Shown here piece by piece: positions 23,740 to 35,054 of a stretch of DNA of 64,000 bases. The first letter of the stretch is position 1. Every line of letters begins with the position of its first letter. This DNA is from Mansonella perstans (lineage: Eukaryota > Nematoda > Chromadorea > Rhabditida > Onchocercidae). Position numbers and translations under genes: made by a program. The stretch covers positions 62,001-126,000 of the forward strand of contig JBAMDO010000159.1 of assembly GCA_037074765.1 (NCBI GenBank). Direction: 5' to 3'. A model generated the notes under the pieces. It was not told the origin of the DNA. It saw nothing but the letters and a program-made list of their open reading frames with translations, and searched no databases.

Positions 23740-26115
23740 GAGCGATATTGTATTTTATAGATTGTATATAAAAATGATTTAAGTTTCTTAAAAAAAATAT
23801 AACTTGATGTAATTTTCAAAAATCTTTTCAATAAATTAAAAGTTGTTGATTTTTGAACCAAAAAAAGGATAATTTAATAAAATAACATCTCTTGTTAATT
23901 TTATAGCTAGTAGTATCAGCTGCAGCGAAACATATATTTTGATAGATTATCATTTTGATAAAAATTTAGCATACCAATTGTTTAAAATAAAAGCTAAACA
24001 GTATTGCATATCAGTGTAAGTAATGTAAGACATATTTTTGGCACTTTTTTTTGTCCTATTCGAATAATTTTATTAATTAGTTGGAAAGTAATTTGTTACT
24101 AAAACAAATAAAAAAAAAAGAGTGCTGAACTAAATAGCTCAAGTTTGATAACATGGAAAATACAAGGTCTTGGCAAAACCAGCTGAAAAAAAATTTGATG
24201 AAGTTTTTGGTGCCTTAATTTTGGGTTTGCATCATTTTGTTAATTGTTAACAATAGGACCATAGCACCATTAATTTCTATTCTCTGTTAAACGAATACGC
24301 ATTAGTAGTATTCGCATTCACAGTGAAAAATGTTAAAATGTTACTAATGAATACGCATGGGTGGTTTTCATAGTCATAGTGAAGATGTTATTTTATATAT
24401 ATTTGTGTAAGAAAGCAGCCCACACGCTGGAACTGGTGACACATTGTATCTTCAGCTGGTTTTATGTTGTTGTCTGAAACGCTAGAATTAAATGTGGAAT
24501 TGGAATGCTAGATTTCGCTCTACAGGTTTGTCGAAGATTTTTCTGTGGAATCATATTTTTAGAAATTGAAATCGCTCAATAATCCGAGTAGAAAATAGAT
24601 GCCAGTACGAAGTTTTTAAGTTCGATAGAATTGTCTCTAAGGCTATTAGCCAACTTTTCTTCGAAATTTGACATTTTTTGTGACTTTTATATTTTCTGTT
24701 TTGAAAGGCATGATATAGCAATGACAAGTGTAAGCTGATGAATTAATATCCTTTCATGCATAAAAAATTCCATCTTATATTCAAATATCTTGACAACTAC
24801 TTGCACTGAAATTTTTTTCGCGATACTTGAAACAAAAGATATAAGCAGAACTAAAGTTATCAGTAGGGTAAATTGTAGCTTTAGTGTTCATTAAAATTTA
24901 AAGGATAGTTTCAAATATGAACATAGAGATGATTGGAAAAAGGCATGTTCTAGAAATATTATTAGACCATTGTTATCATAAAAACAAGCAAAATACTGGC
25001 GCACAAAATGTAAATATCATGCAAACATTGAGATCATTGATCATTTTTATGCAACGAAAAACATTTGGGTGACAGATGGATAGGGATTGTCACATCCTGG
25101 AATAAATGTGGGAACAGATATTCCGAAACCATTTATTACTATTACTTTTAGATTTATAAGGTGACTTAAATCTTTTGAAATTATTTTAAATCTATAAAGT
25201 AAGCTGAGTCGACTTTTTTATATTTTTTAATCTAAAAGGTAATCGAATTTTTTTATTAATGTATTTATGAGGATAGTGAAGATCTTTTTCTACTCTCAGA
25301 TTTAAATAGCAAGTAAATTTTCTTATAATTTTCTAGATTTTAGGTTTAAAAGTTGGGTAAAAATTTTTTTCTTTTTTAGTTAAAAATTATTGTAAGACTT
25401 TTGAAAATCTTAAATTTTCAATTATGAGTGTTACTAGTTCAGTCAAAAATTATTGAAACTTCCATGTTGTTAAGCACTTTCAAAGAATACATGACAATAC
25501 AATTGCTAATACAGTCAAAAAAATTTTTTTTGAAATTCATGACTACTAAGAAGTTCTATCGGTTTTTTAGTATTAAAAAAGTTGTAACTAAAAAGCTTTG
25601 ATAATCTTTGATTACTAGAAGTGGGAAAGCTTGAAGAATATTTCGCAATTTGACAGTTTTGGTAATTTTTGAAATAATTTAATTTTTGACTGCTAAAAAG
25701 CTTTGGTAACTTTGACAACTAAAAAGTTTTAAAAATTTTCAACTGCTGCAAAATTTCAGTTACTTTTGACTACTAAAAAGTTTCAGGAATATTTGACAAC
25801 TTATATGTTTTAGTGATTTTGACTGTATCTGTAATTTTCATAAGTGAAAATTTTGAAGAATGACTATTGAAAAGTCCTATTGAAAAGTCCCTTTTCATTC
25901 AACCTTAGCTATGAGTTATTAAGCTATTCAAACGATTCAGATTCACAAATATATGCAACCATTTTGCAGTAGTGTAGCATTCAAAAATTGCAGCGCCCGA
26001 TCTCTCAATTTTGTCATCGGTTCAGTTTGCTCCTGAACATCTACAGTGCAAAAAGCAAAAGAATTTGTAGCACAAAAATAATCGAAATTTTCTCGAAGTA
26101 AAAAATTTGTAATAT
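23740..26115. other. Intergenic with degenerate minisatellite
   Basis: No gene seen. 25150-25400 holds imperfect repeats around TTTAAATCTA-AAGGTAA-CGA-TTTTTT. 25440-25830 holds about ten degenerate units of about 35 bp with the core TTTTGACTACTAAAAAGTTT. Both look like old tandem arrays. Confidence 0.5.
25440..25830. repeat. Degenerate tandem repeat (core TTTGACNACTAAAAAGTTT)
   Basis: Recognisable units occur near 25535, 25580, 25610, 25685, 25710, 25765 and 25790, each with (G)AC(T/A)(A/G)CTAAAAAG followed by a T/A-rich spacer. Units have diverged by substitutions and length. Confidence 0.6.
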
Positions 26116-26119
26116 CGGC

Positions 26120-26565
26120 AAAGGATATTTGCAGATTAAGGATTCCTCATTTTTTCCAGTAGCAAAAAGGCCGAAAATTAAAGAAAATATGCTTTCATTG
26201 CAAAAGAAGATATAATTCAGCGTTATATACCAACCATCACAAAGAAGCTAAGCCGAAAAAAACAGCAAGAAAAAAACTTAGAGATAAGAGTGATGAACAG
26301 CACGATAGCTGAGCAAGAATGACCTGAAGGCGAAAGGATTTTAATTCTGTGTAAGGAGATTAGTGTCACAAGCCCAGATATTCCGAAATTCCAAGCGAAA
26401 GCGTTGGCGCTATTTGATTTGGGCTCCCAGTTATCATTCATTTCAACTAGTTTGGCAAAGACAATACACATTCAAGGGACGGAAGACGAAGATTAATATT
26501 GCTTTATTCGGTAATCAGAATAATCAGACGAGGGACATAACGAGGAAGAAAAGGAAAAGTGAAGT
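26120..26565 (+). mobile_element. BEL/Pao retrotransposon remnant: gag knuckle and protease part
   Basis: Near 26190-26310 a frame encodes a CFHCKRRYNSALYTNHH knuckle with a Lys/Arg-rich run after it. A second frame from about 26325 encodes PDIPKFQAKALALFDLGSQL followed by SFIS. DLGSQ-SFIS is the conserved start of the Pao-type aspartic protease region. Frames are broken by a TGA after the basic run and a TAA after TEDED. Both ends are lost, and the 3' end is fused directly to receptor sequence at about 26566. It is an inactive fragment. Confidence 0.75.
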
Positions 26566-26610
26566 GCTATTGAAATAATTGTTATCATTGGAATAGAAAG
26601 TGTCGTTCAT
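26566..26610 (-). pseudogene. Truncated first exon of a fourth receptor copy
   Basis: The minus strand reads MNDTFYSNDNNYFNSTS from ATG 26610, matching copy A exon 1 (MNDTFHSSDSNYFNST) and keeping the TTTCAG just before the ATG. The exon is then replaced by the Pao fragment, so the rest of this receptor is missing. The upstream side (26611-26890) remains similar to 9004-9290. Confidence 0.75.
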
Positions 26611-26890
26611 TTTTCTGAAATTCGTTCTTAATTTTTTTGAAGTTGTCAAAGATTAATTTAACTTGAATTTTCATATAATCCTTTATACAGTGAAGGATTC
26701 ACACGACTATTATGGAGAGAAATACCTAAAAATTGAGAAACAAAGAATCAATTCTTAAATAATTAAACAACACAAAACCAATAAAAGTAACCATAGAATC
26801 TAAAGAAGAAATAATTTGAAACATAGAATAACAATCAGGATAATCAAAGATTTTACGAGGCATATCCTGGGTTCCAGCGAAATGCAAAGT
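26611..26890. repeat. Copy of the receptor upstream region (paralog of 9004-9290)
   Basis: Shared strings include GAAATACCTAAAAA, ACCAATAAAAGTAACCATAGAA and AGAATAACAATCAGGATA, in the same orientation as 9110-9240. It is the 5' flank of the receptor, and in both places it leads into the protease promoter copy, although 26890-27430 is extra sequence here. Confidence 0.7.
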
Positions 26891-27430
26891 GTTTAACAAT
26901 TCTGTGCAATTTTTAAAATTTTGTGCAGCTGAAATTTTTTTTTAAGAATTCTGTGTTAACTGAACAATTCTGTGCAACCGAAAAAAGTAAAAGTGCTTTT
27001 ATTGTTATGAGCACTGCGATAATATTCCATTTTCCAGTTTTAAAACCACAAAATTGTCACTGTATGCTGATTTTTGATTGTAAAACAGTTTCCATTTTTG
27101 GCGTTGTTGCAGTAATAAAGTTTTGCTGCTTAAGTTTTCGTCAAGTTTTCGGCTTCTAGTAACAACAAGCAAAAACTGCCGGATTCTTTTTTCAATGAAT
27201 TTAATTTGAAAATAGAACTAGAATTACTTACATTTTTCAGAATTTCTCGGCAAAATTCCCGCATGAATCATCGAATTCGATCAATTTAAATTTTCACATT
27301 TTATTAAATTCAATTTCGCATCAAAGAAACTCCACTTAGTTATTTTCCGGATATTTAAGTTAATTATCACTATATTTATTTTATAAAAGCTTCAATTAGT
27401 TAGCCGTTTCAAAAAGTGTTCAGTAATTAT

Positions 27431-27840
27431 ATGGAAAAATCATAAATGTTTTTTATTCCGAAATGGCAGTAAAAGCTTTTTAAAAGTTTCGCAAATATTT
27501 AAAACAGCGAAAATATCACCTTTATCGAAAAACTTCGATATTAAAGCAAATATTCTTATCATTCATACGAAAAAAAAGAATAGTGTACCAAAAATACGAA
27601 GAATAGTGATAATAAGATTTGTAAACAGTCTTGGAGTACCATGCTTTTTTTTATTCGTATTTGAGAATAAACACATCACTGATAACAAAATTGAACAAGG
27701 GCATGAAATAAATATGCCCAAAACAATTCTTATCATTAACGATTAACAAATTGTTTTTATCACAAAATTGATATAAATACAATACTAAATGAAGACCTTT
27801 CAGTCTCTCATAAAAAAAGAACAGTTTTCTAACTAACCCA
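27431..27840 (+). promoter_or_regulatory. Upstream region of the cysteine protease
   Basis: About 400 bp directly before the protease ATG, conserved in two further places (9285-9690 and 30115-30400). Retained blocks include TTCTTATCATT, CAAACAGTCTTGGAGTACCA and TTGATATAAATACAATA about 60-80 bp before the ATG. The conservation comes from duplication, so it does not by itself prove regulatory function. Confidence 0.45.
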
Positions 27841-29942
27841 ATGAAAGCATTGCTTATTTTATACTTGGCCAGTTTCATTCTGCCTACTTGTACAAATCCA
27901 TTCGATGACTTGTAAGTATTTCACTTTTTTGAAACATAGTACAGCACAGCAATCTTTTTGAAATATAATAGTTATATCGCTTATCAATCCTGCTTGTTAT
28001 AAATGAGTCAAAAAATTTTAATCATTTGCAATTTCGCTTTTTCCAGCAGTCTGAAAGGTTATAAAATTCAGTTTTCTTGTCTAATTTTTCCATACAATTT
28101 TGTTGTGTTGTATGTTAATATTAATGAATTTAAAATCAATTATTTGAAATTTTTACTGCAGAGATAGTGACGACACTGCAAGTGAAATTCGTATCTTATA
28201 TCAACAACATTATTCAAAATACAAAGCTTACCTGAAAGAATTTGGTAAGTCAATTAATTTTATCTTAATTTGCTGTGATTTCATTAATTTTCTTAAAAAA
28301 AAAAGCTTTAAATTGTTGACTTTTAAATAAAGTTGAATTTTTCATATCGCTCAGAATTTCTCATATATTCTTTTATTCGTTACAGGTAAAAAACATGATT
28401 CATCGGTTCCGGAACGAATCCGGTTACTCAGATTTGCTCAGTCGGTAAAAAGAATTGATGAACATAACCAACGTTACAGTAAGGGACTAGTAACATACAA
28501 ATTAGGTCTGAATGAAATGAGCGATTGGGTTCGTAACTTTTATTCAATGATGAAAATTCAAATTTAAACATATAACAACAATTAATGTTGTATTTTGTTT
28601 TATTATTTATTCTTGTCTTTTGTTTGACTTTTTTCATTCTTTTTGTAGACCGAAGACGAAAAAAAATTTCATTTGAAATATCGTCCATATATGGGTTTAA
28701 AAGCAAAAGCTAATATAAGCAAAATACTCGGGAAAAACCAATTCAAAACTTTACCAAAGTTCGTTGATTATAGAAAGAGAATAAAAATGCTGCCGGTACC
28801 ACACCAAGTAAGTTTCTTTCTTTTAATTGTAACGATTCTAATCTGAATCAATTCTTTTTTTCAATTTCCACTATCATTGTTGTTTTGCTTATTTTTTTTT
28901 GTACATGAATGAAGCGGTATTTTGAATATACTACTATGAATTGAAATCAATTTTTAGGGTCACTGTGACATATGTTATATCTTTTCGGCATTAGCAACGC
29001 TTGAAATGTATCATACGCTCAGAAATAAAAAACTAGCTAAAAGGTTATCAGTACAAGAAGTAATGGATTGTAGTGGATTGGAAAGATGCAACGGAACTGG
29101 AGGGTCTCCCGGAGATGTATATTGCGATTTATCGTTTCATTATGAATTGATTGTTATTTACAAAGAATACTATTGATTGATGAAATAAGTGATAAGAAGA
29201 GTTTTCAGGTTTTTGATTGGGTTGCTGCAAACGGTGTAACGACCAATAAAAATTATCCATATGAAGAAGCTGACGGTATATCTTGCCAAGCAAATATGAC
29301 TGAACGAATAAAGAACGGATTAGTTGGCAGTGTTTTTTTACCTTTTAACGATGAAAAGGTCATCAGAAGGGTGTTGGCGTTATATGGGCCTGTTATAGGG
29401 ACAATGTATGCATCAGAAGAGTATATGGGTTATCGAGAGGGTGAGCAAATTTACAAAAAAACAAAATAAAGTAGTAGTAGTAAAAAAATTTACTCGTACG
29501 GATGCGAAATGTAAATTAATTCGATAATTTTTATTGCATTAAAAAATTTCCGGTATTTACGACAATCCGGATTGTCCCGACAATCCGAATGATCCAGCGG
29601 AATTTTTAAATCATGCAATAGTGATAGTTGGTTATGGTGTTAGAAATGGGATAAAATATTTCATCATCAGAAATAGGTATACCAAATATTTACAAATTTC
29701 TAAGAATCATAATTTCTTTATTTGTAATTAATTCCGGCAAGAAACATAATCGAGACCCAAATATCGAAATAATCTGTTTTTGTATCCGAAATATATTTGA
29801 CTTAATTTTGCTTTACTGTTAAATTATTGCCATTTGTTGCAGTTTTGGCGAGACATGGGGTCAAAAAGGATATGGTCGTATCCGCGCTGGAGTATTTATG
29901 TGCGGTATTGGCCGTATATCATTAATACCATTCTTCGTCTGA
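27841..29942 (+). CDS. Papain-family (C1A) cysteine protease, cathepsin L-like zymogen
   Basis: Exons 27841-27911, 28162-28244, 28386-28528, 28649-28807, 28958-29116, 29209-29440, 29553-29676 and 29843-29942 give 356 residues in consistent phase. In order: signal peptide (MKALLILYLASFILPTCT), I29 inhibitor prodomain (RLLRFAQSVKRIDEHNQRYS ... YKLGLNEMSDW), then the mature enzyme. Active site: Gln in PHQ, Cys in GHCDICYIFSALATLE, His in FLNHAIVIVGYG and Asn in IIRNSFGETWG, so the triad and oxyanion Gln are all present. The Trp normally after the catalytic Cys is Tyr, and NSWG is NSFG. The enzyme would hydrolyse peptide bonds in lysosome-like compartments or after secretion. Seven introns have canonical borders except the 3' end of intron 6, which reads TTTCCG|GTATTT (CG instead of AG). 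So this may be an incipient pseudogene or a sequence error. Confidence 0.8.
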
Positions 29943-30114
29943 GAGAAAAATTATGAAATTTTGTTACTAATATAGATTTTCAGTAGCATTATCAGAACTG
30001 AATAACTGGATAAATATTTTGTCATTTTTTTTCTTGTAAAGGATGATGACAATTGCATCACGAAAATCTGATGATCATTCAAATTTCTTCCAACAGTGTA
30101 CAACGAGACCGTGA

Positions 30115-30479
30115 AATTTTCTTATCATTCATACGAAAAAAACAATAGTGCACCAAAAATATGAAGAATAGTGATAACAAGAATTGCAAACAGCCTTGGA
30201 GTATCATACAAATGAATAAACTCATCACTGACAACAAAGTTGAGAAAAGTTATGAAATAGATATTTTCGAAACAATTGTTATCATCAAATGTTATCGAAT
30301 GATAATTGCGACAAAATTATTTTCATCAAAAATTTGATATAAATACAATATTAAGCGAAGATGTCGCCAATCTACGAATAACACTAAAAGAAGAAAATCC
30401 TAAAATCTTTCCTATTTCGAACAAAATGCTTTCGCTCTTGGTTAGGCATTTCAGTCTGGTTATTCTAGTAGTTTCTTGA
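30115..30479 (+). pseudogene. Second protease promoter plus dead first exon
   Basis: 30115-30400 matches the protease upstream region (CTTATCATTCATACGAAAAA, AGCCTTGGAGTA, TTGATATAAATACAATATTA). At the corresponding place an ATG (30426) opens a 17-residue signal-peptide-like frame, MLSLLVRHFSLVILVVS, ended by TGA. No downstream protease exon follows. It is a relic of a paralogous gene lying just 3' of the surviving one. Confidence 0.6.
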
Positions 30480-30989
30480 GTAATCTTTGGATTATCATTT
30501 TTTATTCGGAAACGGTTTCAGCAGTCATTACTGATAACAACTGATTGTTAAATTTAATGTTTACCGTAAGTATACCTGTTAATAATTGGTAGCTCAAGTG
30601 TAAGTTTCAGGAAAGAAATAAGAATTTATCATCGTTATTATTTCATTTCCTCTTTAATCCATATAATGAATATAACCCAAAAGTTGAGATAAGTTTAAAA
30701 CAATGCTATTTTCAAAAAAAAGTTGCGTAACGTCTTCTTTTAAACAGGTAAAAAAAAAAAAACACTGGAAAAGATAATGGAAAACGAAAAAATCATTTGA
30801 ACAAAGTATGTGCATTATTAATATTATCCTTTAAAAGCATAAATGCAATTTTAATCTATGGCATTTTCTGACTACAACCAAATACAAGGAGTGATAAAAA
30901 TTCATAATTTTGCAATACGTTGGAAAGAACTGTAATAGATCTAATTGTAATAGATTCGTTGGTGGTATAATAATCTAAAAAATTGCCAA

Positions 30990-31130
30990 CTGTAGGATGG
31001 TTTTATATTCAGAATAAGTAATAAATCAATTTCTCAGAAACTGCGTGCAAGAAAAACTGCGTTTCTTCTTACATGGCAAATGGCTGGAAGAAATATGCGT
31101 GGTGAGCAATTATTTTCAATTGTAGGATGG
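30990..31130. repeat. About 135-bp unit flanked by direct TAGGATGG repeats (copy 2)
   Basis: Matches 9690-9835 internally (AGTAATAAATCAATTTCTCA, GCAAGAAAAACTGC, CTTACATGG). Its right copy of GTAGGATGG abuts the 3' end of receptor copy B. 30480-30990 between the dead protease exon and this unit shows no gene. Confidence 0.55.
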
Positions 31131-31202
31131 CAGAAATGGAACGCAATAATGCAATCAAAAGAAGATTGGATAAAATGGTTCTTATCACTTCAGTGAAACA
31201 TA

Positions 31203-33273
31203 CTAGAAGTTTATGGCCTTTTGAGTTGTGATTGATATCACCTTCGTAGTCCACCTTTTCCGGCAAAACAATGACGAAGTTGCCCGACGATATGGCTCAA
31301 ATGCCAGAATCATCACGGAGATAATAATGATCGCCCGCATCTGAAATTGAGTGAGCCGAAATATTGCAAAAAAAGAGGAATTTGCTTTGAGCGATAAATG
31401 ATAATAAATGATGAAATGAAGGAATGATTTTTCAATTCATTACCTCGTAATGATAGTAAATCATTAAATTGAGAACGATCTTCAAATTGCTACCAAAAAA
31501 GTAATTTTCACAACCGGCAAGTACAAGTGGCATATGCACATGCGTGAACTGAAATATGTTGTTATTAGTACCATTCATATTTGGATTTTGGATAAATCTG
31601 CGAAGTTTGGCGACAAGAATGTTGGTAATGTGTTCAATTTTCAGTGATAATTTGAAGAAATTTGAAAAAAAATTTCTAACACAGCTTTTAGCGGAATTAT
31701 ACTCTCACTTAAATAAAATGTCCTAATGATATCAGAATGAAGAAATCATAAAAACTTACTGAACGTAGGTAAAGTAATGATTTCAATTGAATAACTGTAT
31801 AAAATAAACGAATACAAACGCTTCTGATGCATTCTTGCAGCTCGGATGACGTTTTTGCCAAGTGGTTTATACCTGCTGATTTTTATTGATGCCTAAAACA
31901 ACAGATGCTAATTTAACATTATTTGAGGTTATGTTTCGTTATTAATTCCATTTTACACTAGTCGTCGGCAAAAAAACAATTGATAGTGAAATAAAGCTGT
32001 TCTTTTAGCTTCCTTAAAATTACCAGAAAACTGATTCCGGCTAAGCGGATTATTTTAATCAAAGCTTGCAAATTTTTAAATGTCATAAAGTTCTACCATT
32101 AGAGCAGCAATAAATAATGCTATAAACAACGTGATATGGGTCAGAAAATAAGGTATAAGACTTATGGATTTTATAAACAATAGAGTTACAAAGGTTCCGC
32201 AAAGAAGTATCGAAATATGCAGAGCAACATAATGCGATTTCTGACTTCTGAAAATTAAATAAAGCGTATAAGGAAAATAGATGATAGCATTGCTTCAAGA
32301 ATGAAGCATCTATGACATTAATGAAAACCGTTTGTAACGGAATGATGGATACTAAATAAATAACTTCATTTTTCCTTAATGTTTCATAAAGTTTAAAATA
32401 CACAAAGCTTCACATCAAATTGTGAGATTTTCGATCAATATTAGGACGATGTTAAAGAATGATAAAAGGTGCTTACTTGCTTACAAATGTCCTGAAAAAG
32501 AAAAAAGGTTTCACTTAGGCTAAATAACATTCTACAACTGCAGAGAGCGTTAAAGCATGAAACCAAATACTTTCCAGCCTGACGGAAAATCGAGCCCAAT
32601 TCCAGATGTCGGCTCTCAGATTTTAGCACAGTATTCATATCACGAAATTTTATTATCAGTGAAATGAGACAGAATGAGTGCTTCTTGGCACAAGAAAAAG
32701 ATTGTTCGACGAATTGGAAACGAAATTTACAACTTGTTCTCTTTTATGGAAACAAAGAGTTTCGTGAAATTAATTGTATCAATTACAAGTGCAGCAATGG
32801 CCGACGTTATGCAAAATTCATGCAAATGATCATTAAATTCAGTGTGAAATGTTTGTCCATCTGTCACTTTCGCAAGCGTTAAATATATTATGAAAGGAAT
32901 AACAAGAAAATCACCGATTATTGCAGTGTATGATATTATGCTTCTTATACTGTATAATGCTGCTAAAAAATCGTTAATACATAATAAAAGCAAATAGTAG
33001 CATAGCTTTAAAATGATCTGGTGATGTAAAGGTAATCAAGGATATTATAGTAATGATAACTTTTATTTGATTCTTTATTTGACGGATATAAGTAAAAGTT
33101 CCGAATGATGTATTTAAAGATTTATCGAATGCATATGAATGATATGGTTGAATTATTATAAATTTTAAATTATAACTTACAGCAGCGAAGTCTAGATCTA
33201 CACATAGAGTTTCATTTTAACCAGTGGTGCTGTTGAAATAATTAATACCATTGGAATGGAAAGTTTCGCTCAT
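31203..33273 (-). pseudogene. 7TM receptor copy B (inactivated paralog of copy A)
   Basis: All seven exons of copy A can be followed with very high similarity. Lesions: exon 1 reads MSETFHSNGINYFNSTTG then TAA; exon 2 has an 11-nt insertion and a 5-nt loss around TM2, so that part is read out of frame; exon 3 has TAA at the LLH position of TM3; exon 6 lacks two bases (CACTTGTACTTGCC against CACTTGTATACTTGCC), breaking TM6. The last exon is still open (ILAFEPYRRATSSLF) with a short tail ending at 31203. Introns are also conserved, so this is a segmental duplicate and not a retrocopy. Confidence 0.85.
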
Positions 33274-33390
33274 TTTCCTGAAATTTGTTCTTAATTTTTT
33301 GACGCCTTTGAAGATTTATTCGATTTGAATCACCGTATAATCCACTATTTAATGCACGATTCACTGGTTATTGCACTTACTAACTGATAA

Positions 33391-33540
33391 AAATGCGTCA
33401 TGCCATTCCCAAAAGTTTGTCTATTATGTGGACAAAGAGATGGACATTTCATGAGTTGTAGCAATTCAGCATCCAATTATTTGTTTCGATGTTATGAGGT
33501 GCGACATTTTGCAGAAAAGTATGGTCGCGCAGCACTGTGA
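33391..33540 (+). pseudogene. Zinc-knuckle-like ORF remnant (49 codons)
   Basis: Open frame ending at 33540 with VCLLCGQRDGHFMSC (C-x2-C-x5-H-x3-C) and a second Cys/His patch FRCYEVRHFAEKYGR that looks like a decayed knuckle. Such tandem knuckles occur in retroelement gag proteins, and BEL/Pao pieces are present nearby. No start or splice context was found, and the paralog at 3865 is more damaged. Confidence 0.4.
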
Positions 33541-33599
33541 AAAGAAACAGGTAAAGTAGGAAAAAAAAGGCCTAATGAATATATCTGCAGGAAACTGGG

Positions 33600-34400
33600 T
33601 TTAATTTTTAACTCAGGAGTAAAGTTGCTCTGGAAGGAAGATTGGCTTGAACTTATTTAGATCTTGCCGGTAATCTTTTCCTTCCGTGCTTCCAAAAAGA
33701 TCGATAATTTTGCTTATACTGATTGCGAGAGCGATATAAGCAAAAACTGATCCGATGCTAACTATAATCAAATTCAATGCAAAACGTTTAAAAAATCACT
33801 TTTGCAACTTTTAAATACAGCATAAAGCGAATGGCAATGAAATTACCAGTCGTTGCAATGTATGATATCAGGAGTATTGCAGTGTACAATCTTGCTAAAT
33901 AAGGTGCTTCTGTGAGCAAATCTTTCGGCTTTTACGTATTATTTTATGATACCGAAACGTAAAGCTGTATTATAACGCCAAATTTACTTAGTAAAACTGT
34001 AGATGATGCTATAGCATGACAGCAGAATGTAAATATAGCATAACAAGCAAACTTCTCGAAAAAGTCTATTTAAAATCAACTAATTCTAGGGCAAAACCGC
34101 AAATTTTGAAGTTGGATTGTACGAAGTTCCAACTGCTAGTGATATTGAAATAGTTAGTAACATTAGAATGGTAGATGTGGTAATTTTTAATCGTTATATC
34201 ATTAATTACTACTTGAGGATCATAAATCATAAAAGTTCGAATTTGGGTATGATAAATATTTCCGTTTTATTTTGCTGGCTGTCTTACCTTGTTTTACTAT
34301 CAGCAGTACGTTAAACAATATAACTGGCGCTTGTGACACTTATGGAAACTAAAATCTCAATAACATTTCAGTATATTAATGGCTTTATTGCGGCATTATT
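33600..34400. repeat. Duplicated block E (paralog of 4240-5250)
   Basis: Contains a second solitary receptor exon 2 relic on the minus strand (about 33620-33900, after GCTCACAG; frame broken in TM1/TM2), the same imperfect hairpin as block D, and a + strand open stretch whose end (SSNLGMINISVLFCWLSYLV) matches the one ending at 5150. It lies immediately upstream of receptor copy B, whereas block D lies downstream of copy A. Confidence 0.7.
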
Positions 34401-35054
34401 GAAAATATTATTCAGTTAGGATCATTCCGTAAGATATTGCTGAAGTCCTTACAACCTTCATTATCGTAATTAGTACGAAAGTTGAAAATGCTAGTTGCCA
34501 CACTAATGTATTATGCTCAATATACTTTTATAAGTATGCTATGTTAAATTACATACAATATATGTGCAATAATTAAATTAGCTGTGCTAAATTATAAATA
34601 CGTTAAATTATGTTACAATAAAAGGTAATTAGAGACTAACAAATACAAAACGATAATTGAATTTGCTGAGTTTTTTCCTATACTCTATAAAGAAATTATA
34701 AGATTTGCACTTTTTAAATTAATTACAGAAATAAAACATTTTTCAGCAATTTTTAATTTCAACTACTGCAAACAGTTTTTTTTTTACTGTTTTACGTTTT
34801 TATATCATTTGCCAATTTTTCTCCACAAAAGCACCGCAAGTTTTTTTTTAAATTTCTATATACGATATACTGCATGTGTAGCATATAAAAAGCAATAAAA
34901 TATAATAAAGACTTGGATGAAATATTAGCAAAAAATGTCACTTGACCATTGTGATCCGAAATTGAATAAGGCAGCATGAAATTGAAATAATCATAAAATC
35001 AAGCATAGTGATTGGAGAAATCTACTGTAAAGCCAATCTAAAGAAATCTCCTAC
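34401..35054. other. Non-coding stretch between block E and the orphan receptor-like exon
   Basis: AT-rich. A minus-strand open stretch at 34792-34977 with one hydrophobic segment (SSKSLLYFIAFYMLHMQYIV) lacks a usable acceptor, so I do not call it a gene. Confidence 0.35.

Noticed and set aside
28958..29116. Protease as a catalytically dead homolog
   Set aside because: Gln, Cys, His and Asn of the active site are all present; only the neighbouring tryptophans differ.
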